Made by a program: the position numbers and the translations under genes | In this document: piece by piece, positions 24,630 through 33,400 of the stretch | Numbering within the stretch: position 1 is the stretch's first letter | Layout: each line of letters begins with the position of its first letter | Assembly (NCBI GenBank): GCA_963758205.1 | Contig: CAVWUM010000006.1 | Coordinates: 124,001 to 188,000 of the forward strand | Direction: 5' to 3' | DNA length: 64,000 bases | From: Owenweeksia sp963758205 | GTDB taxonomy: Bacteria; Bacteroidota; Bacteroidia; Flavobacteriales; Schleiferiaceae | The notes under the pieces: model-generated | Seen by the model: the letters and a program-made list of their open reading frames with translations, nothing else | Told to the model about the DNA's origin: nothing | The model's database searches: none

Positions 24630-26294
24630 GAATTTTCTCCAGAATTTTTTGTGTGATCAGGTAGGTGGGCAAAATTCCTTCGGCCCCAAGGCTACCTGAT
24701 GAAAGCGTGCTACCACTCACCAACGGATTATCCGAAGCATAGTAGGCATAAAGCACTTTTACGTCCTCTTCAATGCTTTTACGGATGCGTGCGGCACTTT
24801 GTATGGCTTTTTGGTAATGCGCTCCTTCCATCTCAAGCCCTATGGCATTCCAGGTAGAAGTAAGGAAATGGCGCAACACATCCCTGTTCTGTAGCGAAGT
24901 GCCTAATACCGTTATCATGGGGCCTTCATATACGCCCAGCTCGGTACCTTCAAAATCTGCTTTAGCTTAGCTGGTTATTGAGAGGATAATTATCGGCCGT
25001 GCCTTCAAACACGTGAGCGGTGGGTATCATCAGGTCGCCTTTTTTCCCTTCCAGTATTCCGGCTTTGCCCATCACCGAAACCGACTTTACATTCAGGTGA
25101 ACGGATTTTTTATCCACCTCAAATGGCTTTAACAGCTCATCCATACACTCATAAGCTTGCTCCCCAAATGCATAATCCATTACCAATATTACCGGTTGAT
25201 CCTTTATAGAATCAGGGGTAAACCCAAAAGGCAAGTGAAAGTCTTTTAACCTTTCTAAATCAATGAGTCTGTACTGACAGATTGGTTCCGGATTGATCCG
25301 ATACTTCAACCATTCCATTTTCCAGGGCAAACTCTCTTATGGCCTTATTGCTTTCATTCTTTTTGTCATTGGCCGTAAAGGTGGCCAGCTCATGCATGGT
25401 TTTGAACTTATGTTCAGCCAGCGCCTCCATACCGTATAATGTATTCATTACACTGTGAAGGTTCGCACTAATTATATGAACCGGCCTTTTCATCCAGTTT
25501 CGCCTTACCATTTGGGCTTTTATATCGGCAGCCCACTGCTCACCATACACGTGATGACCAACCACATCTCTCAGTTTTGCTGAAACAAAAATTTCCTTTT
25601 TGGCTGAGTGCTTTCGCTCATTCATGGCTATCTGCCCCAGCCAATAGGCAAAGTGGTACAAACTGGTACCGCAACTGCTCGCGTTAAAGGCATTCACTGC
25701 TTTTTGAGTTTCAACCACAGTGCGGCCCAATACATTGCTCAGGTAAACCAATGCGCGCTTCTCATTCACGGGTTCGTCATCCCTGAAGTTCTGTACCACT
25801 TCCCTCAGCCTAATCCAGGTATCCGTTTCGCGACCACGATGGTCCAGTCCGTGTTCCATAATTTTGGCCGCTTCTATTGTTAAAAATGTAATGTGGGTGA
25901 GGATGTCGTACAAGTCGCTTCGGCCACGGCTCATCTCCACATACATCCTGTCCTTGTCAATACGGTAGCAATTGCGCCTTCTCTTTACAGGGATAAAAGG
26001 AACATGTCCAGCCTCCTGGAAGCCTTCACGCGCAACCAGCTGAATAAATCTACATTCCTCAATGCCTTTTGGTAACCGCTCGGCTACATAAAGCAAGCCT
26101 TCCAGATCCACACGTTCCGGATCGTTTATATCTCCATAAATTTCAGGTTTAAGGGTGAGCAGGGCCTCTTTGAGCTCAATGCCGCTTACTCCATTGGGCT
26201 TGTAGCTGCCGCGGATAAACAAGTGGCGCATAGTGATATACAGCCGCTCTATGGCGGCCCGTGATTCTCTTGATCGTTGTTTTGAGTATTGCAT
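24622..26294 (-). pseudogene. AMP-nucleosidase-like protein with N-terminal DUF6909 domain, split by two frameshifts
   Basis: Three frames join into one protein of about 555 residues. Frame 1 (26294-25260) is the N-terminal domain (MRHLFIRGSYKPNGVSG, VYLSNVLGRTV). Frame 2 (to 24962) has the nucleoside-phosphorylase-like core VMDYAFGEQAYECMDELL and KAGILEGKKGDLMIPTAHVF. Frame 3 (to 24622) has VYEGPMITVLGTSLQNRD and GLEMEGAHYQKA. The shifts lie between 25260 and 25330 and at a CTAAGCT near 24967, where removing one A restores the frame. Conservation across all three parts argues for recent mutation or sequencing error. The likely role is nucleotide base cleavage or a regulatory relative; DUF6909 is from memory. 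It shares a duplicated upstream element with the HAD gene. Confidence 0.7.
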
Positions 26295-26314
26295 GTTTCA
26301 ATAAATTGCTGTGT

Positions 26315-26370
26315 AAAGTAATACATTTAGCCCTCACTCCTGCTACAACGTAGCGTCATCAAAAGTTTAT
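26315..26370 (-). promoter_or_regulatory. upstream element, copy 1 of a 55-bp duplication
   Basis: This 56-nt segment and 26884-26938 match at nearly all positions (AAAGTAATACATTTA, CACTCCTGCTACAA, GTCATCAAA, GTTTAT are shared). It lies 20 nt upstream of the minus-strand gene starting at 26294. The second copy lies 27 nt upstream of the minus-strand HAD gene. Position suggests a duplicated promoter or operator. Confidence 0.6.
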
Positions 26371-26409
26371 GGAATTGGGGTTCAACCACAATAACATAGC
26401 AGCCTCACT

Positions 26410-26856
26410 CTAAAGAGTTCGCACTTCTGCAAGCACATGTTCCACCCAATTCATATCGTTGGGTTTTACCCATATCACATTAAATCCACCCTTTTCACCT
26501 TCCAGTTTTACTCCTTCAGCGTCATCTATTAGCAGGTCAATGTCAAAGGCAGGAGGGTACTTGGAGTAAGATTCTGACCGTCCCTTCATAAGGTTTGAAT
26601 GAATTTGCTGGTTTACAACGCCTTTCAACCTTATTCCGTTTAACCCAAAGGTTAGCCTTATTTTGGTGACGGTTCTGAATGAGGTTGTATAAATCCAAAT
26701 TTCATGACCTGAGTGATCCAGCTCTTTAAGTAATTCTATCGCTCCTTTTCTGAGTGGCTCAATCCGCAGAAATCTCATTAAGATATTTCGTGGCTCAACT
26801 GGAAATTCCTTAGCATAAGGAATAAGTGTATTATCTAAATCAAATGCTATGCGCAT
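26410..26856 (-). CDS. HAD-superfamily hydrolase
   Basis: 148 residues from the ATG at 26856, chosen because MRIAFDLDNTLIPYAK begins the fold; 13 more codons upstream are open but lie in the duplicated upstream element. Motif I is DLDNT (nucleophile D6, acid D8), motif II is YTTS, and motif IV is DLLIDDAEG. The small cap-less form resembles short HAD phosphatases. It lies between two copies of a 55-bp repeat, and the copy before it probably carries its promoter. Substrate unknown. Confidence 0.82.
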   Translation of the reverse strand: MRIAFDLDNTLIPYAKEFPVEPRNILMRFLRIEPLRKGAIELLKELDHSGHEIWIYTTSFRTVTKIRLTFGLNGIRLKGVVNQQIHSNLMKGRSESYSKYPPAFDIDLLIDDAEGVKLEGEKGGFNVIWVKPNDMNWVEHVLAEVRTL

Positions 26857-26883
26857 ATAAAACTCAAACTTTAAGGAGCAGGA

Positions 26884-26938
26884 AAAGTAATACATTTAAC
26901 CCCACTCCTGCTACAAAGTAGTGTCATCAAAGGTTTAT
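26884..26938 (-). promoter_or_regulatory. upstream element, copy 2 of a 55-bp duplication
   Basis: Second copy of the element at 26315-26370, 27 nt before the HAD start at 26856 and directly abutting the divergent 2H phosphoesterase gene. On the minus strand it contains CTACTTTGTAG, a small palindrome that is imperfect in copy 1. Confidence 0.6.
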
Positions 26939-26943
26939 ATGAT

Positions 26944-27510
26944 TTGAACTTAGCAGCAAAAAATATAGAGCAACTGTACTTTATAGCCATTATTCCTCCT
27001 TCACCTTTGCGGGAAGAAATGACTGCGTTAAAGAAGTATTTCAGAGATAATTACAACAGTAAGGCTTCGCTTAATTCTCCACCACACATTACGCTGCACA
27101 TGCCCTTTAAGCTAAAAGCTAAGAAAGAAGACTACTTATTGAAAACCCTGGAGGAGTTTGCTTTAGGCCAAAAACCCTTTTCCATTCAACTGAATAATTT
27201 CGGAGCCTTTCCGCCAAGAGTGATATTTATTGATGTAAAAACTAATTCGCAGTTGGAAACCCTACAAAGAGATCTGCATAAAACCTGTCGCCAAAAGCTG
27301 AACCTGCACAACGCCAACTATAAAGAGCAGGCCTTCCATCCTCATATTACTTTAGCTTTCAGAGATCTGCGTAAAGCGAAGTTTGTGGAGGCTTGGGAGG
27401 AGTTTGCCGAAAGGAAGTTCAAAGGCAATTTTACAGCCCACCACCTATCGCTGCTAAAGCATAATGGCAAAGATTGGGCGGTTTTAAGGGAGTTTAGTTT
27501 GAAAGATTAA
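26944..27510 (+). CDS. 2H phosphoesterase, 2'-5' RNA ligase-like
   Basis: Up to 188 residues. Two HxTL motifs, PHITLHMPF (about 45-53) and HPHITLAFR (about 124-132), define the 2H superfamily with two symmetric lobes, which opens cyclic phosphodiesters at RNA or nucleotide ends (ThpR-like). No ATG precedes the conserved region. The frame starts with TTG at 26944 or may start further in, so the N-terminus is uncertain. It is divergent from the HAD gene. A link to RtcB-type RNA end chemistry is biochemically natural, but the genes are 13 kb apart. Confidence 0.8.
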   Translation: MNLAAKNIEQLYFIAIIPPSPLREEMTALKKYFRDNYNSKASLNSPPHITLHMPFKLKAKKEDYLLKTLEEFALGQKPFSIQLNNFGAFPPRVIFIDVKTNSQLETLQRDLHKTCRQKLNLHNANYKEQAFHPHITLAFRDLRKAKFVEAWEEFAERKFKGNFTAHHLSLLKHNGKDWAVLREFSLKD

Positions 27511-27530
27511 TCAACCCGCCTTCTACATAT

Positions 27531-27538
27531 TACATTTG
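27531..27538 (+). promoter_or_regulatory. Bacteroidota-type -7 promoter element
   Basis: TACATTTG matches the TAnnTTTG consensus of Bacteroidota sigma-70 promoters exactly and lies 22 nt before the S9 peptidase start at 27560. A clear TTG at the -33 position is not obvious. Confidence 0.5.
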
Positions 27539-27559
27539 CCTTTCATCAATTCACCTTTA

Positions 27560-29707
27560 ATGAAAAAGCTAATTACCCTCTGCCTGCTGGCGATTTCAAC
27601 CCCTACCATTGCCCAAAACAAAATGCTAACCATGGAAGAAGCCGTGGTAAAGCAATACTCAACTTTAGCGCCTGAACGGCTTAACCAATTGGGTTGGGTG
27701 CCGGGCACCAATAAATATGCTTTTGTAAAAGATGATGTACTTAAAGTGGGCGCTGCGGATGAAGGGAAGTTTAAAACTGATGATATTGTTAGTCTGGAAG
27801 AGCTCAACGAAAAGTTTGGAGCGCTTACAGGCGTGCAATATCGCAGGTTTCCAAGGTTTGATTGGGTTAATGAACAGACCTTAAAATTTGAATACAAGCA
27901 GAATGTATATTCCTATAACATCAAATCTGGAGATCTTTTGCACACAGACTCTTTGGAACTGCCCACCAATGCTGAGAACCGTGAGGACGCACCGAAAACC
28001 GGATACATAGCCTATACCGTAAAAAACAATCTGTACCTACTTAAGGGCGATGAAGTAATTGCGCTAAGCAATAATGATGATGAAGGCATAGTAACAGGAC
28101 AAACTGTTTCCAGAAGCGAATTCGGTATAACCGATGGGATTTTCTGGAGCCCTGATGGAACCAAACTGGCCTATTACGTAAAAGATGAAACCGAAGTGAC
28201 GGATTACCCCATAGTGGATTGGACTGTGCAGCCCGCCACTGTTACCATGATCAAGTACCCCATGGCGGGCACTGACAAAACAGAGAAGCTATCCGTATTG
28301 GTATATGATGTTACTACCGGCAAAAAAACCACTCTACAAACCGGTGAACCCAATACACAGTTTTTAACTAATGTAAGCTGGAGCCCTGATAGTCGTGAGG
28401 TTTACATCGCGCATCTAAATCGTGATCAAAACCATATGGAGCTGAAGCGCTATGATGCCGAAACCGGTGAATTTGACAAATTATTGTTTGAAGAAAAAAG
28501 CGAAAAGTATGTGGAACCTTTGCAGGGTGTACACTTCGTTAAGGGTTCAGAAGACAAGTTTATATGGGAGAGCAGCCGTAGCGGGTTTAACCATCTGTAC
28601 TTATACAATACCAAAGGGAAATTGCTAAAGCAACTAACCAGTGGTAATTGGATGGTTACCGATTTTCAGGGTTTTGATGAGAAGGGCGAATATGCCTTCT
28701 TCACCTCTACCGCTATTAGTCCACTTAACCGGGATTTATATAGCGTAAAGCTATCTAACGGAAGTATTAAAAGACTTACCACTGGAAATGGCACTCACAG
28801 AACTGAGCTATCAGAAAATGGCAACTATTTTATCGATCAGTTCTCCAATTATTCAATTCCTCTTGATATTTCCATAAAAGGTACACGGAACGAATCCGGC
28901 TTTATGTTAAATGAATCAGCCAATCCCCTTAAGGATTATAAACTAGGCACCAAACGCATGCTTACCCTTAAAGACAAGGATGGCGGAAATTTATACGGCC
29001 GGATGATACTTCCGCCAGATTTTGACAGTACTAAAACCTATCCCGTAATAGTGTATTTGTACGGAGGCCCACATGTGCAGATGATTACCAACACCTGGGG
29101 CATGAGTGGCCACCTTTGGTTTGAGTATATGGCACAGCGCGGTTATATAGTATGGACGCTTGACAGCCGCGGCTCTGGTAACCGTGGACAGGCCTGGGAA
29201 CAGAACACCTTCCGCCAATTGGGTACCACCGAAATGGAAGATCAACTGCAGGGAGTGAACTTTTTAAAAAGTAAGAGCTATGTGGATGCTTCCAGAATTG
29301 GAATACACGGCTGGAGTTTTGGCGGATTTATGACGATGAGCCTTATGAGTCGCCACCCTGGAGTATTTAAAGCCGGTGTGGCCGGTGGCCCGGTAATAGA
29401 CTGGAGTTACTATGAAACCATGTACACCGAGCGCTATATGGATACGCCTGAGCAAAATCCTGAAGGCTATAAGGCCAACAACCTTCTCAATTATATTGAT
29501 GATTTAGAGGGCCACCTATTGGTAATCCACGGAAGTAGTGACCCGGTGGTGGTTTGGCAGCATACCATGCTTTACCTCAAAAAAGCAGTGGAACTCAATA
29601 AGCAAGTGGATTATTTTGTGTACCCTATGCATGAGCACAATGTACGCGGTAAAGAACGTGTACACCTGATGCAAAAGATTACGGATTATTTTGAGGATTA
29701 CTTGTAA
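27560..29707 (+). CDS. S9 family dipeptidyl-peptidase IV-like serine protease
   Basis: 715 residues from the ATG at 27560, where MKKLITLCLLAISTPTIAQ is a good signal peptide. Residues 30-480 form the DPP4 beta-propeller (DPPIV_N; FWSPDGTKLAYY), and 490-715 the alpha/beta hydrolase domain. The catalytic triad can be placed at S586 (GWSFGG), D661 (SSDP) and H693 (MHEHN). It would trim X-Pro or related dipeptides from peptides in the periplasm. A TAnnTTTG promoter lies 22 nt upstream, so the gene likely has its own transcript. Confidence 0.93.
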   Translation: MKKLITLCLLAISTPTIAQNKMLTMEEAVVKQYSTLAPERLNQLGWVPGTNKYAFVKDDVLKVGAADEGKFKTDDIVSLEELNEKFGALTGVQYRRFPRFDWVNEQTLKFEYKQNVYSYNIKSGDLLHTDSLELPTNAENREDAPKTGYIAYTVKNNLYLLKGDEVIALSNNDDEGIVTGQTVSRSEFGITDGIFWSPDGTKLAYYVKDETEVTDYPIVDWTVQPATVTMIKYPMAGTDKTEKLSVLVYDVTTGKKTTLQTGEPNTQFLTNVSWSPDSREVYIAHLNRDQNHMELKRYDAETGEFDKLLFEEKSEKYVEPLQGVHFVKGSEDKFIWESSRSGFNHLYLYNTKGKLLKQLTSGNWMVTDFQGFDEKGEYAFFTSTAISPLNRDLYSVKLSNGSIKRLTTGNGTHRTELSENGNYFIDQFSNYSIPLDISIKGTRNESGFMLNESANPLKDYKLGTKRMLTLKDKDGGNLYGRMILPPDFDSTKTYPVIVYLYGGPHVQMITNTWGMSGHLWFEYMAQRGYIVWTLDSRGSGNRGQAWEQNTFRQLGTTEMEDQLQGVNFLKSKSYVDASRIGIHGWSFGGFMTMSLMSRHPGVFKAGVAGGPVIDWSYYETMYTERYMDTPEQNPEGYKANNLLNYIDDLEGHLLVIHGSSDPVVVWQHTMLYLKKAVELNKQVDYFVYPMHEHNVRGKERVHLMQKITDYFEDYL

Positions 29708-29780
29708 CCTGACCCTAATTCGTCTCTGTACGAAAAGTCTACGGAGGGCGTTAGTATTCAATTTTAATAAAGGGAATATT

Positions 29781-30917
29781 ATGCGAAACACTTTAACAGC
29801 TCTTCTTGGGCTGTCATGCTTGATTGGTTTATCACAAAATAGTATTTCACTTATAAGTTATGATTTCATAAGTAAGCAGTTCGATACCGTACTTGGTGTG
29901 AGCTATGACTCAACCTTGACTTCCGATTTTAGTCCTAGTAATAACCTGGGCTTAACAACTATAATACTTCCTCGACAACCAGTAAACCCTTTGGTAACCA
30001 ATTCTAACTACTCCGAACGCTTTCCGGCAAAAGAGCAATTCAATGTCAATCACTTCCCATTTAGTGCTTGTGTCGCCATGAGGACAGTAATTAAAGATAC
30101 TATGCAAAATCATTGCAGTGGTTCCATGGTTGGAAAAAACCTGGTTCTTACTGCTGCACATTGCGTAACCTATTTGATAAATAATAACCTGTCTGATGAG
30201 ATCTATGTTTTCCCATCTTTTGATGATGGAAAGTATAATGGCCTTTTTGATTCAGTTCAAGTAATTAAAGCTTTTTACAATCAAAGTAAAGATATTGCCG
30301 TGCTTCAATTGGCTGACGATATTGGACTTAAAACAGGTTGGTTGGGCTATGGCTACGATGCTGATAGCATTCTGCAATCTATCATTATGCACAAGATGAG
30401 TTACCCTGCCTTTGACTTTACCGGCCAAAAAGTTTTTAACGGTGATTCATTGTTCTATGAGAATGGCTATGTAGATGCTTCAAATCACAGATTCTTAAGT
30501 GTAAATGGGGTTGTGGGAATATCAGGTCAAAGTGGTAGTGCTTGGTTCATTCAAGATAGCGATGATATAGCATATGGCGTGGCGTCAGTCAGTAATGGTT
30601 TTAGGCATGCACGGATAACACCTGAATATTTTTACAGCTTTAAGAATTTGGAAACCTATCTAAGCCATCAGACAGCTAAATTGGCAAGCATAGAGATTTT
30701 CCCAAATCCTACTTCTCGGTTAATAAATGTAGCTGGAGCCAAAGGACACTTTGAAATTAATATTTATGATATGAAAGGAACCGTGATACAGGCTCTAAAC
30801 TTCAAAGGTTTTGAAACTGCTACTATAAATTGTGAGTCCATTAAAAATGGGCTCTACATATTAAAGGGCATGGATGAAAACGGACCATTTCAAACTAAAC
30901 TTGTTATCAACCATTAA
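29781..30917 (+). CDS. secreted trypsin-like serine protease with T9SS tail
   Basis: 378 residues from the ATG at 29781, which opens a signal peptide (LTALLGLSCLIGLSQ). The S1 triad is H127 (TAAHC), D171 (KDIAVLQL) and S251 (GQSGSAW, in place of GDSGGP). From about residue 300, IEIFPNPTSRLINV begins a type A T9SS sorting domain ending in KLVINH, so export through T9SS is expected. The unusual GQSGS means the oxyanion region lacks the usual Asp before Ser, as in V8-like or glutamyl-endopeptidase relatives. Stand-alone gene following the S9 peptidase. Confidence 0.88.
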   Translation: MRNTLTALLGLSCLIGLSQNSISLISYDFISKQFDTVLGVSYDSTLTSDFSPSNNLGLTTIILPRQPVNPLVTNSNYSERFPAKEQFNVNHFPFSACVAMRTVIKDTMQNHCSGSMVGKNLVLTAAHCVTYLINNNLSDEIYVFPSFDDGKYNGLFDSVQVIKAFYNQSKDIAVLQLADDIGLKTGWLGYGYDADSILQSIIMHKMSYPAFDFTGQKVFNGDSLFYENGYVDASNHRFLSVNGVVGISGQSGSAWFIQDSDDIAYGVASVSNGFRHARITPEYFYSFKNLETYLSHQTAKLASIEIFPNPTSRLINVAGAKGHFEINIYDMKGTVIQALNFKGFETATINCESIKNGLYILKGMDENGPFQTKLVINH

Positions 30918-30920
30918 AGC

Positions 30921-31307
30921 GTGAAGAAAGTACACCAATACAAAATCTCCGTATCCCCTGATGACATTGACCAGATGGGCCATGTAAACAATGTGGTTTA
31001 TTTACGTTGGGTGCAGGAAGTAGCAGAATCTCATTGGTTTGGTGTAGCTGATAAGGAATACACCGAAAAATACCTGTGGGTGGTTTTACGGCACGAAATA
31101 GATTACTTAAAACCCGCCTTACCGGGAGATGAACTTTTTGGTGAAACCTGGATTGAAACATTGGAAGGCGCAAGAAGTATAAGGCTGGTTGAAATAAAGA
31201 GAGGCGATGAAGTACTGGCAAAAGCCCGTACCACCTGGGTAATGCTGGATAGCCAAACCGGAAGGCCAGCCCGTGTGCCTGTGGAAATGCAGCAACAGTT
31301 TTTATAG
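30921..31307 (+). CDS. acyl-CoA thioesterase, 4HBT hotdog fold
   Basis: 128 residues, starting at a GTG 3 nt after the protease stop; no ATG alternative precedes the conserved DDIDQMGHVNNVVYLRW (about 14-30), the 4-hydroxybenzoyl-CoA thioesterase signature with catalytic D and N. The family hydrolyses acyl-CoA or acyl-ACP thioesters in the cytoplasm. The next gene on the strand is a ketoacyl-ACP synthase III, consistent with a fatty-acid role. Confidence 0.88.
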   Translation: MKKVHQYKISVSPDDIDQMGHVNNVVYLRWVQEVAESHWFGVADKEYTEKYLWVVLRHEIDYLKPALPGDELFGETWIETLEGARSIRLVEIKRGDEVLAKARTTWVMLDSQTGRPARVPVEMQQQFL

Positions 31308-31371
31308 CTTTTGCCTGTTTTCATAAGCTTTTAAGAGATTTCGGTTTAATTTGTATTGAAATACTTCTGAC

Positions 31372-32379
31372 ATGATAAAGACCAAAATAGCCGGAACCGG
31401 ACACTATGTACCGGATAATGTAGTAACCAATGATGACCTGGCCAAAATGATGGATACCAATGATGCGTGGATTCAGGAGCGCACAGGTATAAAAGAAAGA
31501 CGTTGGATAGATCCGAAAACCGATGATTCGCCTTCAACAATGGGTACCAAAGCTGCCCGCATCGCTATAAAAAATGCCGGTATTACACCTGATGATGTAG
31601 ACTTCATCATCTTCGCTACCCTCTCCCCTGATTATTATTTTCCCGGCCCAGGGGTTATGGTGCAGGAACAGTTGGGTATAAAAGAAATCGGAGCACTTGA
31701 TGTGCGCAACCAATGCAGTGGTTTTATATATGGTTTATCAGTAGCAGATGCCTTTATAAAAGCCGGCACGTACAAGAATATTTTACTTATTGGCGCTGAA
31801 AACCATAGTGGTGGACTTGATAAAACTACGCGGGGCCGTGGCGTATCAGTAATTTTTGGTGATGGGGCCGGTGCCGTAATTCTGCAACCTACAGAGGAAG
31901 AAGGCAAGGGCGTATTAACGACACATCTCCATTCAGAAGGTCAACATGCCCGCGAACTGGCACTGATTGAGCCAAACACTACCCGCTGGGTAGATAAGAT
32001 CATTGAAGAAAACGATCCTGCCAACGAAAAGTACTACCCGTACATGAATGGCAACTTTGTGTTTAAGCATGCGGTTACCCGTTTTCAGGAGGTGATACAT
32101 GAAGCCCTGCAGGCCACCAGTATGAAACCTGAGGATATAGATCTTTTGATTCCGCACCAGGCTAACCTCAGGATAAGCCAGTACATACAGCACAAAATGG
32201 GCTTAGCTGATGAAAAAGTGTTCAACAACATTCAGAAATACGGAAATACTACAGCTGCCTCTATACCCATCGCGCTAAGTGAAGCCGTAGCAGAAGGTAA
32301 ACTTAAGGATGGCGATATGGTTTGCCTGGCCGCTTTTGGTAGCGGATTTACCTGGGGCAGCACCCTTATTCGTTGGTAA
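31372..32379 (+). CDS. ketoacyl-ACP synthase III (FabH-like)
   Basis: 335 residues. The thiolase-fold catalytic triad is C115 (NQCSGF), H262 (IPHQAN) and N292 (KYGNTTAAS), as in FabH. FabH condenses acetyl- or branched acyl-CoA with malonyl-ACP to start fatty acid synthesis. The insert near 190-225 (GQHARELALIEPNTTRW) is of the type seen in Bacteroidota paralogues that are distinct from housekeeping FabH, so a role in a specialised lipid (for example flexirubin or long-chain alcohol) is possible. The neighbour is a thioesterase 65 nt upstream. Confidence 0.88.
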   Translation: MIKTKIAGTGHYVPDNVVTNDDLAKMMDTNDAWIQERTGIKERRWIDPKTDDSPSTMGTKAARIAIKNAGITPDDVDFIIFATLSPDYYFPGPGVMVQEQLGIKEIGALDVRNQCSGFIYGLSVADAFIKAGTYKNILLIGAENHSGGLDKTTRGRGVSVIFGDGAGAVILQPTEEEGKGVLTTHLHSEGQHARELALIEPNTTRWVDKIIEENDPANEKYYPYMNGNFVFKHAVTRFQEVIHEALQATSMKPEDIDLLIPHQANLRISQYIQHKMGLADEKVFNNIQKYGNTTAASIPIALSEAVAEGKLKDGDMVCLAAFGSGFTWGSTLIRW

Positions 32380-32478
32380 TAGTTACTAAAAAGCAACCTT
32401 CCCCTGCTTTTTATCGTTTTAGCTAAGTATGAATTTGAAACCTGAGGTGCCCCGGCTGCACTCTGGATTATTATAGCT

Positions 32479-33228
32479 ATGCCTCATTTAAGATACTTTT
32501 CCTTATCAATACTGTTGCTTATTGCCGCGTGCAATAAAAATGACAAGCCTCAAGAGTCGGTAAATCCACAATTGTTTGAGCACGAAAGCTACAGGTTATA
32601 CCTGTGGCAACTGCTTTTTTTTACCAGTTATGATTTTGATTTTATCGGTACCCATGTAGATAGCTCCTTTTATCCGGGTTTTGATGGACTATTGTTTGAT
32701 CGGGACCATGAAGGTATTTCGGGCATACAAACCCAGGGAGTATTAGATAATATGGATTATGTGTTGCAGCACATTGCTCCTCCGGATGTGGTACTGCTTG
32801 GCATAGGCGGCAATGATTTGGCTACAGGGAAAAAGCCGGAGTTGGTTATTGAAAATATCGAAATCATAATTAAAAAGCTACAAAAGGAAAACCCTGATAT
32901 AATTGTGTTTGTAGAGCAAATTGCACCCATAAAATCGTTGTTTAAAAACAGAATACTTTCAAAAAGAATTGAAGATTTTAATAATAGAATTCCTGATTTG
33001 GCCATCCGTACTTCCGATGGAATGTCGCAAGTAATTGCCGTGGAGATGTGCCAAAACTGGAGGCAAAGGTACTTTGCTGATGAAGTGCATTATAATGCAA
33101 AAGGCGCACAGGAAGTTGCTCACCGCTACTTTAACGAGCTTTACAAAGTGCTTGATGTAAACAGAAAATATAGTATTCTCCCACTTGGAGATTCAAGGGT
33201 TGAGGGCAATAGAAAAGCCAGCCAGTAA
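32479..33228 (+). CDS. SGNH/GDSL hydrolase lipoprotein, circularly permuted
   Basis: 249 residues with a lipoprotein signal (LLIAACNK). Catalytic blocks are present in an unusual order: N112 (GIGGND), D201 and H204 (ADEVHY), and only then S239 in ILPLGDSRVEG at the C-terminus. In ordinary Bacteroidota SGNH esterases, LPLGDSRVEG is the N-terminal block and is followed by ESYRYLW; here HESYRLYLW comes first, right after the lipoprotein linker, with no GDS before it. So the break point lies just after GDSRVEGNR. All four blocks exist, so activity as a surface esterase is plausible. AlgX/AlgJ-type proteins are known with permuted SGNH folds. Confidence 0.78.
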   Translation: MPHLRYFSLSILLLIAACNKNDKPQESVNPQLFEHESYRLYLWQLLFFTSYDFDFIGTHVDSSFYPGFDGLLFDRDHEGISGIQTQGVLDNMDYVLQHIAPPDVVLLGIGGNDLATGKKPELVIENIEIIIKKLQKENPDIIVFVEQIAPIKSLFKNRILSKRIEDFNNRIPDLAIRTSDGMSQVIAVEMCQNWRQRYFADEVHYNAKGAQEVAHRYFNELYKVLDVNRKYSILPLGDSRVEGNRKASQ

Positions 33229-33400
33229 GCGTGAATTGTTAGGCCATCCAAAATCTCTGCACCATTCCAAAATCGGGCAATACCCAACCAATAAGGCTTT
33301 AACTACGTGTAGAACTTGTATAAGCCCAGACTACTATTATCTAATAGTTTCTTCAGGGTTTATTTTACACGAATACGTAACCTCCTAAACTTAAAACCCA

